DNA from: Streptomyces sp. NBC_01716
GTDB taxonomy: Bacteria; Actinomycetota; Actinomycetes; Streptomycetales; Streptomycetaceae
Reading direction: 5' to 3'
Assembly: GCF_036248275.1 (NCBI RefSeq)
Contig: NZ_CP109181.1
Coordinates: 1,550,001-1,614,000 of the forward strand
Length of the DNA: 64,000 bases
Shown: positions 16,835-25,301 of the stretch, one piece after another
How positions within the stretch are numbered: position 1 is the first letter of the stretch
How the letters are laid out: each line of letters opens with the position of its first letter
Translations under genes and position numbers: made by a program
The notes under the pieces: model-generated
The model's input: only the letters and a program-made list of their open reading frames with translations
The model's database searches: none
Told to the model about the DNA's origin: nothing

Positions 16835-19516
16835 CTACAGACCCTGAGACGAACCCTGCGCGAGGGCAGCCTGGCGCACCGCAGCGATTGCTTGGCCCAC
16901 AGCGCTCGTGTCGGTGCCTGCTCCCTGCGCCACGTCATCCTTGCCGCCTCCGCGACCCCCAAGGACCGTCATCGCCGTACGGATCAGCTCGCCGGCTTTC
17001 AGTCCGCTCGCCTGTGCCTTCTCGTTCACTGCGACCGCACACAACGGTCGACCGTCCTTGACGGAGAACAAGGCGACCGCAGCTTCCGTGGACGTGAACC
17101 GCGCGCACACATCCCGTGCCATCCGCCGCAGGTCGTCCATCACGATCCCGTCTCGCACCTTCGCGGCGACCAGCGCGACGCCGCCGACGTGCTCGGCCGA
17201 TTGCACCAGCGACGCACTTGCCTGCATGAGATTGTCCAGCCTGAAGCGGTCGATCTCCTTGTCCGCGTCCCGGATCCGCGTGATCATGCCGGCGATCTTC
17301 TCCGGCAGTTCCTCCGGCTTGCCCTTGACCAACTCTGTCAGCTGCCTCACCAACGTGTGCTCGCGGGCCAGGAAGCGGTAAGCGTCTACGCCGACCAGTG
17401 CCTCGACTCGCCGTACGCCCGCACCGATGGACGACTCGCTCATCAGCTTCACCAGGCCGAGTTGCGCGGTGTTGCGGACATGCGTTCCGCCGCACAGTTC
17501 CTTGGAATAGTCACCGATGGTTACGACGCGCACCCGGTCGCCGTACTTCTCGCCGAACATCGCAACGGCGCCCTGTTTGCGGGCCTCATCCATGGTCATC
17601 ACCGCGGCGGTCACTTCCAGCTCGCGGGCCAGCACTTCGTTGATCTCCTGCTCGACGTCCGCGAGCACGGAGTGGGGCACCGCGGACGGTGAGGCGAAGT
17701 CGAAGCGGAACCGCCCGGGGGAGTTCTCCGAGCCAGCCTGCGCGGCCGACGGGCCGAGCGCGTCGCGTAGCGCCTGGTGCGTCAGGTGGGTCGCCGAATG
17801 CGCGCGGGAGACGGCACGACGGCGGTCGACATCGACCCTCGCGAGCACCGCCGAGCCGAGAGTGACTTCACCGACCAGGACCGTGCCTGAATGCACCAGG
17901 ACGCCGGGCACGGGTTGCTGCACGTTGTGAACGGCCACGGTCGCGCCCGAGTGTGTCCGGATTCGGCCGTGGTCGGCCAACTGGCCGCCGCCCTCGGCGT
18001 AGAAAGGCGTCCGGCTCAGGACGATCTCGACGTCGTCGCCCTCGGACGCCGCAGGCGAGGGAACGCCGTCGAGCAGCAGACCGACGACCGAGGCCTCATC
18101 CTCCAGCAACTCGTATCCGGTGAACTCCACGGTCCCGGTACGGTCTGCGACCTCCCGATAGGCGGAAAGGTCGGCGTGGCCGAGCTTCTTGGCGCGGGCA
18201 TCGGCCTTGGCCCGCTCCCGTTGCTGTTTCATGAGCTGTCGGAAACCGCCCTCGTCGACCCGGAGGCCCTGCTCGGCCGCCATTTCCAAAGTCAGGTCGA
18301 TGGGGAAGCCGTAGGTGTCGTGCAGCATGAAAGCCTTGTCGCCGACCAGGACCGAGGAACCGCGGCGTTTCGTCTCGGCGACCGCCTCGTCGAGGATGGC
18401 GGTGCCGGTTTTCAGTGTCTTGAGGAATGCGGCTTCTTCCGCCAGCACGACAATCTCGATGCGCGCACGGTCTTCCAGGAGCTCGGGGTACTGCTCACCC
18501 ATGATGTCGAGGACGGTGTCGAGCAGGGCTGCGGCCACCGGCCCGGTGGAGCCGAGCAGCCGCATATTGCGGATGGCGCGGCGCAGAATCCGGCGCAGCA
18601 CGTAGCCGCGGCCCTCGTTGCCGGGCGTGACCCCGTCTCCGACCAGCATGACCGACGCCCGCATGTGGTCCGACACGATGCGGAGTGAGACATCTGTTTT
18701 CGGATCCGCGCCGTACGAAACTCCGGTCAACTCGGTCGCCTTGTCGATGACGGCACGCGAGGTGTCGATCTCGAAGATGTTGTTAACGCCCTGGAGGATC
18801 ATCGCCAGTCGCTCGAGGCCGAGACCGGTGTCAATGTTCTTCGCCGGCAGCTCCCCGAGGATCTCGAAGTCTTCCTTTCCGGTTCCGTCACCTCGCTCGT
18901 ACTGCATGAACACGAGGTTCCACAGTTCGATGTAGCGCTCGTCGTTGACCGCCGGGCCGCCTTCGGCGCCGAACTCCGGGCCGCGGTCGTAACAGATCTC
19001 GGATGAAGGTCCGCAGGGGCCGGGCACATCCATGGACCAGAAGTTCGGCCCCATGCCCAGGCGCTGGATCCGCTCCGGCGGGACGCCGACGACATCACGC
19101 CAGATCGCCTCGGCTTCAGGATCTTCCTGGAAGACGGTGATCCACAACCGCTCGGGATCCATGCCGTAGCCGCCCGCATCCTGCGGGAAGGTCAGCAGTT
19201 CCCAAGCGAGGGTGATCGCTTCCTTCTTGAAATAGTCTCCGAACGAGAAATTGCCGCACATCTGGAAGAACGTGGCATGGCGAGTGGTCTTGCCGACATC
19301 GTCGATATCCGGGGTGCGCACGCATTTCTGGATGCTCGTGGCACGATGGAAGGGTGGCTTTTCCTGGCCGATGAAGTATGGCTTGAAAGGCACCATGCCC
19401 GCGGGCACCAGCAGCAGTGTCGGGTCGTCCGCGATCAACGATGCCGAAGGCACGACCGTGTGCCCACGTTCCTCGAAATAGCCGAGCCAGCGTTTGCGGA
19501 TTTCCGCCGACTTCAT
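16835..19516 (-). CDS. alaS: Second, complete alanyl-tRNA synthetase
   Basis: The start ATG at 19516 ([19 protein letters not shown]) follows GGAAGGAAG. At 893 residues it is full length, with all parts present: class II motif 2 ([23 protein letters not shown]), the [12 protein letters not shown] strand, and motif 3 in [14 protein letters not shown]. The editing domain has [16 protein letters not shown] and the zinc cysteine region [15 protein letters not shown]. The C-Ala domain ends with [15 protein letters not shown]. It charges tRNA-Ala. Housekeeping alaS in streptomycetes lies beside ruvX/aroE, whereas this gene stands alone between insertion-sequence relics and biosynthetic genes. It is therefore very likely an extra copy, acting as a resistant target enzyme or as a donor of Ala-tRNA. 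No obvious catalytic lesion is seen. Confidence 0.93.
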   Translation of the reverse strand: MKSAEIRKRWLGYFEERGHTVVPSASLIADDPTLLLVPAGMVPFKPYFIGQEKPPFHRATSIQKCVRTPDIDDVGKTTRHATFFQMCGNFSFGDYFKKEAITLAWELLTFPQDAGGYGMDPERLWITVFQEDPEAEAIWRDVVGVPPERIQRLGMGPNFWSMDVPGPCGPSSEICYDRGPEFGAEGGPAVNDERYIELWNLVFMQYERGDGTGKEDFEILGELPAKNIDTGLGLERLAMILQGVNNIFEIDTSRAVIDKATELTGVSYGADPKTDVSLRIVSDHMRASVMLVGDGVTPGNEGRGYVLRRILRRAIRNMRLLGSTGPVAAALLDTVLDIMGEQYPELLEDRARIEIVVLAEEAAFLKTLKTGTAILDEAVAETKRRGSSVLVGDKAFMLHDTYGFPIDLTLEMAAEQGLRVDEGGFRQLMKQQRERAKADARAKKLGHADLSAYREVADRTGTVEFTGYELLEDEASVVGLLLDGVPSPAASEGDDVEIVLSRTPFYAEGGGQLADHGRIRTHSGATVAVHNVQQPVPGVLVHSGTVLVGEVTLGSAVLARVDVDRRRAVSRAHSATHLTHQALRDALGPSAAQAGSENSPGRFRFDFASPSAVPHSVLADVEQEINEVLARELEVTAAVMTMDEARKQGAVAMFGEKYGDRVRVVTIGDYSKELCGGTHVRNTAQLGLVKLMSESSIGAGVRRVEALVGVDAYRFLAREHTLVRQLTELVKGKPEELPEKIAGMITRIRDADKEIDRFRLDNLMQASASLVQSAEHVGGVALVAAKVRDGIVMDDLRRMARDVCARFTSTEAAVALFSVKDGRPLCAVAVNEKAQASGLKAGELIRTAMTVLGGRGGGKDDVAQGAGTDTSAVGQAIAAVRQAALAQGSSQGL

Positions 19517-19624
19517 TAGTATTCTTCCTTCCATATCGCCGAGCGATCCCCTGTCTGGAGGTCGCCCGCACTCGTCGTGGCTTTCCCGTCGAGTGTGACA
19601 CGTTGTCATGTTTCATCGGGCAGT

Positions 19625-20280
19625 CTAGCCTCGAAGTTTCGTGACGGTCTGCCGACTGAGTCGGTGGACCGTTTTCGTATCGGTGGGGTAGCTCGCGCAG
19701 GCAGGAGCGATGATCAGCGACGGTCTTCTCGACCGCGCAGGTGATGTTTTGCCATAGATGGAACCGGTCGGTGGTGGCGTCGCACTCGGGCAACAAGTCG
19801 AGGACCTGGGTGGGTCTCGGCGTCGATCACGACCGTTCCGTAGACGTGGCCACGCCTGAGGGCGAAGTCGTCCTCGCCGAAGGCGCGGGGCCGCGTCGCT
19901 TCCGGGTCGGGCAGCTCCATCACCCGGCGCAGCAGCATGGTCCGGCTGGTCGCGAAACCCAATACCCAGGTCAGCCAGGCACCGGCCCGGCTCGCCAGGG
20001 CCAACCCGATCGCGTCCATGGCCTGCCGCAGCCGCTGGGCCCCTCCGGCCCATGACGGTGGGTCAGCCCGGCACCCGCTCTACGAATATCCGCCGACCAC
20101 ATGCTGCGGCCGTGCAGGACGCCTGACCCTTAGCGCGAGCCGTACCCTTCGTCCGGCGGGCAGGTCCACCGGAAACCACAGGTAGGAGTTGTGGACCCGC
20201 TCCGTCCAATGGGCGCAGTCGGGGCCGACGGCGTCGGCGGGCGTGCACCGGGCCTCGATGCGTATCGCCTCGCACCTCCG
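19625..20280 (-). pseudogene. Decayed ISL3-type transposase
   Basis: Pieces in several minus-strand frames together spell an ISL3 transposase. The zinc-finger N-terminal region is at about 20060-20275 (CAHWTERVHNSYLWF-like). Next come AIGLALASRAGAWLTWVLGF, MELPDPEATRPRAFGEDDFA and LRRGHVYGTVVIDAET with the catalytic Asp. Finally, after a deletion, DRFHLWQNITCAVEKTV appears near 19740. Frameshifts and missing segments make it inactive. Confidence 0.65.
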
Positions 20281-20422
20281 CCGCCCACGAGGCCTACGTG
20301 AAATGGGTCAAGGTCACCCTCATGACCCGCCGCCTCGCCGCTGCGGGCGACGGCCCGGCCGGCGCGGGGGCGTCCTGGTCGGCGTTACCGCACCGCGCTG
20401 AAGCCCCGGCTGTCCGCGCTGG

Positions 20423-20640
20423 TCAGCCAGCCCTGAGGACCAGCCGCTCGACCTGGCAGCGCACGCCCTTCTGCAAGCTGCGGTTGGCTCTCTGGCCGAA
20501 CGACCCCTCGGTCACCTCCCGTACCCGCACCGGCTCCTGAGCATCACGCACGAACTCCACGATCTTGGCGTAGAAGCCGGGAAGAGGGCCGGGATCGGAG
20601 TCTTCCTCCCGCTGCGGCACGTACCGCGACTCACCACCGC
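20423..20640 (-). pseudogene. Fragment of a hypothetical winged-helix-like protein
   Basis: The last 70 codons of a minus-strand frame read FYAKIVEFVRDAQEPVRVRE, EGSFGQRANRSLQKGVRCQ and VERLVLRAG, which has the feel of a small DNA-binding helix bundle. The upstream part is low complexity and no start is convincing. The stretch 20641-20885 contains nothing I can support. Confidence 0.3.
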
Positions 20641-20889
20641 CACCGGCGTCGGCACCGCTCTCCTTCACATACGCCTCCGCGTCGCACCGCGTGTCCCGGC
20701 CGGCCGACGAGCCACCCGGCAGGGCCGGCTCACTGCTCGACCTCGTCCCGGATCTCGCTGCCGATGCGCTGGCGGGCGATCTCCCCGCACACCCAGCAGC
20801 GAAGATCAAACACCACAAACAAGCAGTTCAGACACCTGATCGGTTGAAAAGCAGCCACTGACCTCGACTCTGTCGGGGGTCTTGGTGTC

Positions 20890-21285
20890 GTCTGCTCAGT
20901 CTCCGGCGGACCGCCAAGACCTCGGCCGGGGGATCCCGTGCTGGTCCAGGAAGTTCTGGAAGGCCGTCGGTGGCCGGGACGGGGGTGCTTCTCCGGTCGG
21001 CGGCCGTCGGCTGCGGCGTTCGATGTCTGCGGCAATGGCTGTGAACACGTGCTGTCCGGTTGCGGCAGCGGCGCATGCCGTGTCCGTGAGCGAGCTCGTT
21101 GATGGTGCCTTACGCTCCGGAGCGGACCGCATGGCGGGCCTGCCAGTTGGGTGTCTGTTGCTCGGCGCGGACGCGAAGTTGCAGATCACGGAGTTCTCGC
21201 GGGGGAAAATCCACGGTTCGGGCGCTGCCAGCGGTGGTCGTGCAACGGGTGCGGACCGGGCAGGGGCGGCACTCATGAAAGCCCG
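20890..21285 (-). pseudogene. C-terminal remnant of an IS1182-type transposase (left copy)
   Basis: Two overlapping minus-strand frames give the C-terminus of an IS1182-family transposase: ECRPCPVRTRCTTTAGSART, DFPPRELRDLQLRVRAEQQ, RHAVRSGAEGTINELAHGHG, HVFTAIAADIERRSRRPPT and PTAFQNFLDQHGIPRPRSWR. It is frameshifted near 21100. A diverged relic of the same element, in the same orientation, lies at 47270-48330. This one abuts, and slightly overlaps, the 3' end of the kinase gene at 21273. Confidence 0.7.
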
Positions 21286-21944
21286 CCCGCCCTCGGTCGC
21301 AGCATCTCCCGCAGGAGAGGTCTGACACCTTCGAAGTCGTTGGGTGCGCTCGTGTCCACAACTGAATAGAGATTCTTTTCAGCCAATTCTCGAAATCTCC
21401 TGACCTCGACATCCTTGTCGTGTCGCGTCTGCGGGTGCACGGGTGAGTCAGCACGCGCCAGCACACGGTCGAAAAGGAGATCGCTCGGTGCGTCGAATAT
21501 CAGCCCGAGGTCCGGCCGGTAAAGTCGCTGCAGCGGCTCCGAGAATATCTCGTCGGAGTTGAACACCAGCGGGGTGAGCGCGTATCGCTCGCAGATCACG
21601 AGGTGACCCCGCCGGAGAGCGGGTTCAATGATCGCCCGCTGCCGGACCAGGCGATCGCCGACCGCCATCAGCTTCAAGCCGGCATCGTCGATGAGGCTCC
21701 GATCGAATCCAAGAGACTGGTCGCTCCATGCCCGCCAGAGGTCATAAGCGCGCATGTGCTCTCCCGGCATCAACACGTGCGTGCACGGGATATCGTCACT
21801 CATGGCCGCCATGAGCCACGAAACGAAATAGGACTTCCCGGATCCGTCCGATCCTTCGATGGCCAGAAGGCGGCCGGGGAATTCATGGGGCGGGCCGCCC
21901 AGTACTACGGGAGTCCAGTCCTCGCTTCGGTCGGTGTGACTCAT
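21273..21944 (-). CDS. Thymidylate-kinase-fold P-loop kinase, second of a tandem pair
   Basis: The 223-residue protein has the Walker A loop LLAIEGSDGSGKSYFVSWLM (residues about 27-46). An ICERYALTPLVFNSDE segment corresponds to the DR-Y motif of dTMP kinases, and LGLIFDAPSDLLFDRVLAR carries the LID-side Asp. It starts ATG at 21944, overlapping the stop of the preceding kinase by 4 bases. True dTMP kinases are housekeeping and single copy. A tandem pair inside a cluster suggests phosphorylation of a nucleoside-like or amino-acid-like intermediate. Its last codons run into the transposase relic, so the native C-terminus may have been replaced. Confidence 0.75.
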   Translation of the reverse strand: MSHTDRSEDWTPVVLGGPPHEFPGRLLAIEGSDGSGKSYFVSWLMAAMSDDIPCTHVLMPGEHMRAYDLWRAWSDQSLGFDRSLIDDAGLKLMAVGDRLVRQRAIIEPALRRGHLVICERYALTPLVFNSDEIFSEPLQRLYRPDLGLIFDAPSDLLFDRVLARADSPVHPQTRHDKDVEVRRFRELAEKNLYSVVDTSAPNDFEGVRPLLREMLRPRAGGLS

Positions 21945-22681
21945 CGTTGCTCCCTGGCGCTCGCGACTCTCCGGGTACCGCCGGCCTGAGAAGACAGCGC
22001 GTCGATGGCGTTGAGACGATCCCTGACAACTCCCATAGAATGCGCAAGGCCGATATCCGTTCGAACCGATACGCCGTCATTCAACGCTGCGAATTCACGA
22101 AATAGTTTCGCCCTCATTGACATGGCTTCCAGATCGACCGACTCCGCCTCAGCTCCCCCACGGTCCCGCAGCCGATCGGCGGCAACCTCCACTGGAACGT
22201 CGGTGAAAAGATAGCAATCCGGCTGGGGAAAATGCCCCGCACAGTCCCAGACGGCACGGCGCTCGGCAGCCGAGTGCGGCGTCAGCAAGAACTCCACCAG
22301 CGTCGTGAACAAATATCGATCGATAATCACCGTGTGCCCCGCCTGGAGATGACTCACCACCTGATTTCGCAGCGTGAGCAGGCGATCCCCCATCAGGACG
22401 AGCGTCAACCCGAACGGGTCGACGACACCACGGTCCAGACTCCCCTGGCGATCCCTGTCGAACTCTCGGAACAGCGCCGTTTCCTTCAGCTTCCGAGACG
22501 GGAACTTGAAGCGCCGCACCACGATTGAGCGGCGTCTCGACTCCGCCGCGATGCACCGGATCAACGTCGTCTTTCCGCTTGCATCGATTCCTGACACGGC
22601 GATGAGTTTCCCGGGCCAGGTATGACGTCGCATATGGATACGGAAATCCAGATCACCGTAACCACTTTCAGGATGATTCAT
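21941..22681 (-). CDS. Thymidylate-kinase-fold P-loop kinase, first of a tandem pair
   Basis: I chose the ATG at 22681 (MNHPESGYGDL), with GGAG eleven bases upstream; the longer reading has no such site. In this 246-residue protein Walker A is GKLIAVSGIDASGKTTLIRC, the DR-Y motif is HTVIIDRYLFTTLVEFLL, and the LID-like segment is CYLFTDVPVEVAADRLRDRG. It clearly resembles its downstream partner but is strongly diverged from it, so the pair may form a heterodimer or act in sequence. The preferred phosphate acceptor cannot be read from the sequence. Confidence 0.75.
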   Translation of the reverse strand: MNHPESGYGDLDFRIHMRRHTWPGKLIAVSGIDASGKTTLIRCIAAESRRRSIVVRRFKFPSRKLKETALFREFDRDRQGSLDRGVVDPFGLTLVLMGDRLLTLRNQVVSHLQAGHTVIIDRYLFTTLVEFLLTPHSAAERRAVWDCAGHFPQPDCYLFTDVPVEVAADRLRDRGGAEAESVDLEAMSMRAKLFREFAALNDGVSVRTDIGLAHSMGVVRDRLNAIDALSSQAGGTRRVASAREQR

Positions 22682-22776
22682 CCAGTGTCCTTCTCCACCC
22701 GCCGACCGCCGGGTACGGGCTGTCCCATACCCGGCGTACTCGAACGCTTCCGGTCCCACCTCGCCGTCGAAACGGC

Positions 22777-23604
22777 TCAGGGAATTTCCACCTCGATCGC
22801 CGTCGTCTGCGTGAAGGTCAGCACCGCCATGTCCTTCACGAAGGTGGTCTCGTGGGGATCGAGGAGCTCCCGCACATCGTCGGCGCGAGTTCTCGTCGCG
22901 TCTGTGAGGGCAGCGTGGGGATTCTGCCCCAGCCGGACGCCGTGCGCGAGGTTGTGCGGGTAGCCGAGGACGAGTGCGGCACCCTCGTACTCCTGAGGCG
23001 CGAATGTGATGTCGTGGTCGCGGCGCCGCAGCTCATCGGTGGGAAGACCGGAGAAGTGAGCGCCGAATTCCGCTCCCCCGATGTTCTGCGTTCTCACCGT
23101 GGGATAGAAGATCACACTGCCCACCGGCTCCTGCGGGGAAGCGATATCGCGGTGGAGGAATCCTTCGTAGACCTGCCCGGCGCGCGCGATCACCCGGTAG
23201 AGGAACAGCGTCACGACTACGCGTTGCTCATCGAATTCGGCCGGGATCGCCAGCTGCGCCGCGAGGCGCACGACGCCGTCGAGGTGTGCGAACGCCGGGA
23301 CCTCGGTCACATCGGGGAGTTCGAGTCCCGGTTCCCCACGGGGCTCGAACTTGGTCTCGGACAGAGTGAAGGACGACTTGATGGCACCGGCGACCAGCGC
23401 CGGAGTCTCGCCGCGCCCCAGGGAAGCGCGCTGATAATTATCCCAGCCCCGGAGCCGCGCGGCTACTTGTTCGGTCGGTGGAATTCGCAGGCGGTCGGTG
23501 ATCCCGGAGAACACCTGTTGGAGATGACCGATCGAGGAACTGACCGATTCCCCGCTCACCAGCCGCGCCATCGGCTCCGGTCGCTCCATGTCGGGCTCAG
23601 CCAT
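22777..23604 (-). CDS. Probable 2-oxoglutarate/Fe(II)-type oxygenase
   Basis: The ATG at 23604 (MAEPDMERPEPMARL) follows GAAGGAG. In this 275-residue protein the C-terminal half has the double-stranded beta-helix signature: YEGFLHRDIAS with the H-x-D metal pair, GSVIFYPTVRTQNIGGAEFG, then YPHNLAHGVRLGQNP, where the distal His and the 2-oxoglutarate-binding Arg would lie. The spacing suits the prolyl-4-hydroxylase/phytanoyl-like group. The N-terminal half is helical and unassigned. It probably hydroxylates or desaturates a pathway intermediate. It starts the operon that leads into the two kinases. Confidence 0.6.
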   Translation of the reverse strand: MAEPDMERPEPMARLVSGESVSSSIGHLQQVFSGITDRLRIPPTEQVAARLRGWDNYQRASLGRGETPALVAGAIKSSFTLSETKFEPRGEPGLELPDVTEVPAFAHLDGVVRLAAQLAIPAEFDEQRVVVTLFLYRVIARAGQVYEGFLHRDIASPQEPVGSVIFYPTVRTQNIGGAEFGAHFSGLPTDELRRRDHDITFAPQEYEGAALVLGYPHNLAHGVRLGQNPHAALTDATRTRADDVRELLDPHETTFVKDMAVLTFTQTTAIEVEIP

Positions 23605-23720
23605 TGCAAACTCCTTCGAAGTAGTTTTGCAGCGGTGTCGGGAGAGGTAGTGTAAGCATGCGAATCTCACCTGTTACCGAAGCAGGAAATCGACATGGTA
23701 AGCGCGGGGAGCATTGCAGC
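23605..23720. promoter_or_regulatory. Divergent promoter region between the oxygenase and APH-type kinase genes
   Basis: The two genes are transcribed away from each other with 116 bases between their starts. The region has lower G+C than its surroundings and contains both ribosome-binding sites (GAAGGAG on the minus strand, GGGGAG on the plus strand). I see no copy of the GTGCAACTG operator here. Confidence 0.45.
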
Positions 23721-24731
23721 ATGACACCAATTCGACGTCCAATTCGGCCGCCCTACGACGGCGCGCCATTCCCGATTGTGACTCCGGTACAGTCCTCGGC
23801 GGTCATCGACCGATACCAGCTGGACATAGATCCACGGAAGACGAAACGGCTCAATTCGTCGGGCAATGTGCATTCGGTGTACCGGCTCGGCGACAACTAT
23901 ATCCTGAAGATACCGCGAGACCATCCGCGAGCGATCGGAGAAACACTCACTGCTTCAGTCGCGGTGCCGGCCGCCACTTCCGCCGGCGTCCGGACCGGAT
24001 CACTCGTCGCGTTCGACGACAGCCTGGAGATATTCAGCGTCCCGTTCTCGATTTTCGAGTACGTGCGCGGCGATTCGGTGACCCCGTCCGCACGAGTCCT
24101 GCCGTCCGACGCCGCTGTCTGGCACGGCGTGGGAACTGAACTCGCGACGCTCCACCACACCGTGGGTCACGTGGACGATCCGAAGGGGTGGCTCGAGGAG
24201 TGGGCGCGCCCGCTCGACCACGTCGCGATCCTGACAGGGCTCGTCGATGCCGGCGTGGTGGCCGCGCACCTAGCCGAGTGGTTCGACGAATTGCTGAGCG
24301 CTCTGAAGCCCTCGGTCAGCGGCGCGAACCGGTACCGGCGGTTCGTGCACGGCGACCTCAAGCCGGGGAACATCCTGCAGTTCGACGACCGGCTTCGCGC
24401 GCTCATCGACTGGGATGACGCGGGTTGGTTCGATCCGGCGATCGATTTCGCGCAGATACCACTGCACTTGGTCGACGTCGCTCTCGCCGGTTACCGAGCC
24501 GTCGCTCCGCTGGACGGCGACGACACGGCCGAGCAGCGGATCCTGTGGGACCACGTGATGACCGCGCTGACGGAGCTCTGGCGGCTTCGCATCGACATGG
24601 CCAAGATCTACCACCCCTGCCCCGGCGACGGGCTCGTCGAGGTGCTCGCCCTCGCCGTCGACGGCACGTCGTCGCTGCTCGAGTACTTCCCGGCCCGCCG
24701 GGGCCTGTCCCGGCAGGCGGCGCTGGGCTGA
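23721..24731 (+). CDS. Aminoglycoside-phosphotransferase-family (APH/choline-kinase-fold) kinase
   Basis: I chose the ATG at 23721 (MTPIRRPIRPPYDG), preceded by GGGGAG. The 336-residue protein has the kinase fold: NVHSVYRLGDNYILKIPRDH with the ATP-binding Lys, PFSIFEYVRGDSV at the hinge, the catalytic loop RFVHGDLKPGNILQF and the metal loop ALIDWDDAGWFDPAIDFAQI. Such enzymes phosphorylate hydroxyls of antibiotics or small metabolites. Within a cluster they often give self-resistance or make phosphorylated intermediates. It is the only plus-strand gene in this part of the cluster and ends at a strong hairpin. Confidence 0.85.
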   Translation: MTPIRRPIRPPYDGAPFPIVTPVQSSAVIDRYQLDIDPRKTKRLNSSGNVHSVYRLGDNYILKIPRDHPRAIGETLTASVAVPAATSAGVRTGSLVAFDDSLEIFSVPFSIFEYVRGDSVTPSARVLPSDAAVWHGVGTELATLHHTVGHVDDPKGWLEEWARPLDHVAILTGLVDAGVVAAHLAEWFDELLSALKPSVSGANRYRRFVHGDLKPGNILQFDDRLRALIDWDDAGWFDPAIDFAQIPLHLVDVALAGYRAVAPLDGDDTAEQRILWDHVMTALTELWRLRIDMAKIYHPCPGDGLVEVLALAVDGTSSLLEYFPARRGLSRQAALG

Positions 24732-24752
24732 CCGTGATCCGCCGCCGGAACT

Positions 24753-24810
24753 CTCACCTCGGCCGCTCGTCGGCGACGGCTTTCGCCGAACCGCGAGCGG
24801 CCGAGGTGAG
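24753..24810. terminator. Long bidirectional hairpin terminator
   Basis: Perfect 17-base arms at 24753-24769 and 24794-24810 extend inward with a further 7-base stem (TCGGCGA at 24770-24776, TCGCCGA at 24783-24789). It lies between the convergent APH-type kinase and hotdog thioesterase genes and would stop transcripts from both sides. Confidence 0.85.
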
Positions 24811-24827
24811 GAGTGCCTTGGGGGATC

Positions 24828-25193
24828 TCAGGCGGATATACGGGCTCGGAACCGGCCGGCGTCGACCACGGCGCGCTGGTGAACACCGTCGCAGAGCACA
24901 CTGCCGTCGACGCTCTTGACGGCAAAGTCGAATCGAGGCTGCGAGCCGGAACCGGCAGCGGTCGCCTCGATGACGACGACCTCGCCGACCCGGGCGGGGG
25001 CACGGTGGTTCATGACGACCTGCACGCCGACCGTCATCTCGCCGGGTGCCAGCTGCGGCTCCAGGAGATCAGCGCACAAACGCTCCACATGGCCGAGGAT
25101 GGCCGGTGTCGAAAGCACCTCCACACCGGGGTTCCCCCAGCGCGAGGCGGAGTCGTCCGGACTGACGGTGATACGGCGTTCATTGCTGGTCAT
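24828..25193 (-). CDS. Hotdog-fold thioesterase, FlK-like
   Basis: The ATG at 25193 (MTSNERRITVSPDDS) follows AGGAGA. The 121-residue protein has the single hotdog domain. A possible catalytic triad is Thr29 (STPAIL), Glu37 (GHVERLC) and His63 (MNHRAPARVG), with spacings of 8 and 26. These are the same spacings as Thr42-Glu50-His76 of the fluoroacetyl-CoA thioesterase FlK. It likely hydrolyses a short acyl-CoA or acyl-ACP, either as an editing step or to release an acid made by the KAS III/dehydrogenase genes upstream in the same operon. The fluorinated substrate is not implied. Confidence 0.75.
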   Translation of the reverse strand: MTSNERRITVSPDDSASRWGNPGVEVLSTPAILGHVERLCADLLEPQLAPGEMTVGVQVVMNHRAPARVGEVVVIEATAAGSGSQPRFDFAVKSVDGSVLCDGVHQRAVVDAGRFRARISA

Positions 25194-25301
25194 GGATTTT
25201 TCTCCTGGCATGTAGAGACTCCCTCACGGCCGCTGATCACGGCGGCCCGGAGGAGCCATGGATCGTTGTTCGACGTCCGCTCAGCTCTCCTCCGAATGTC
25301 G

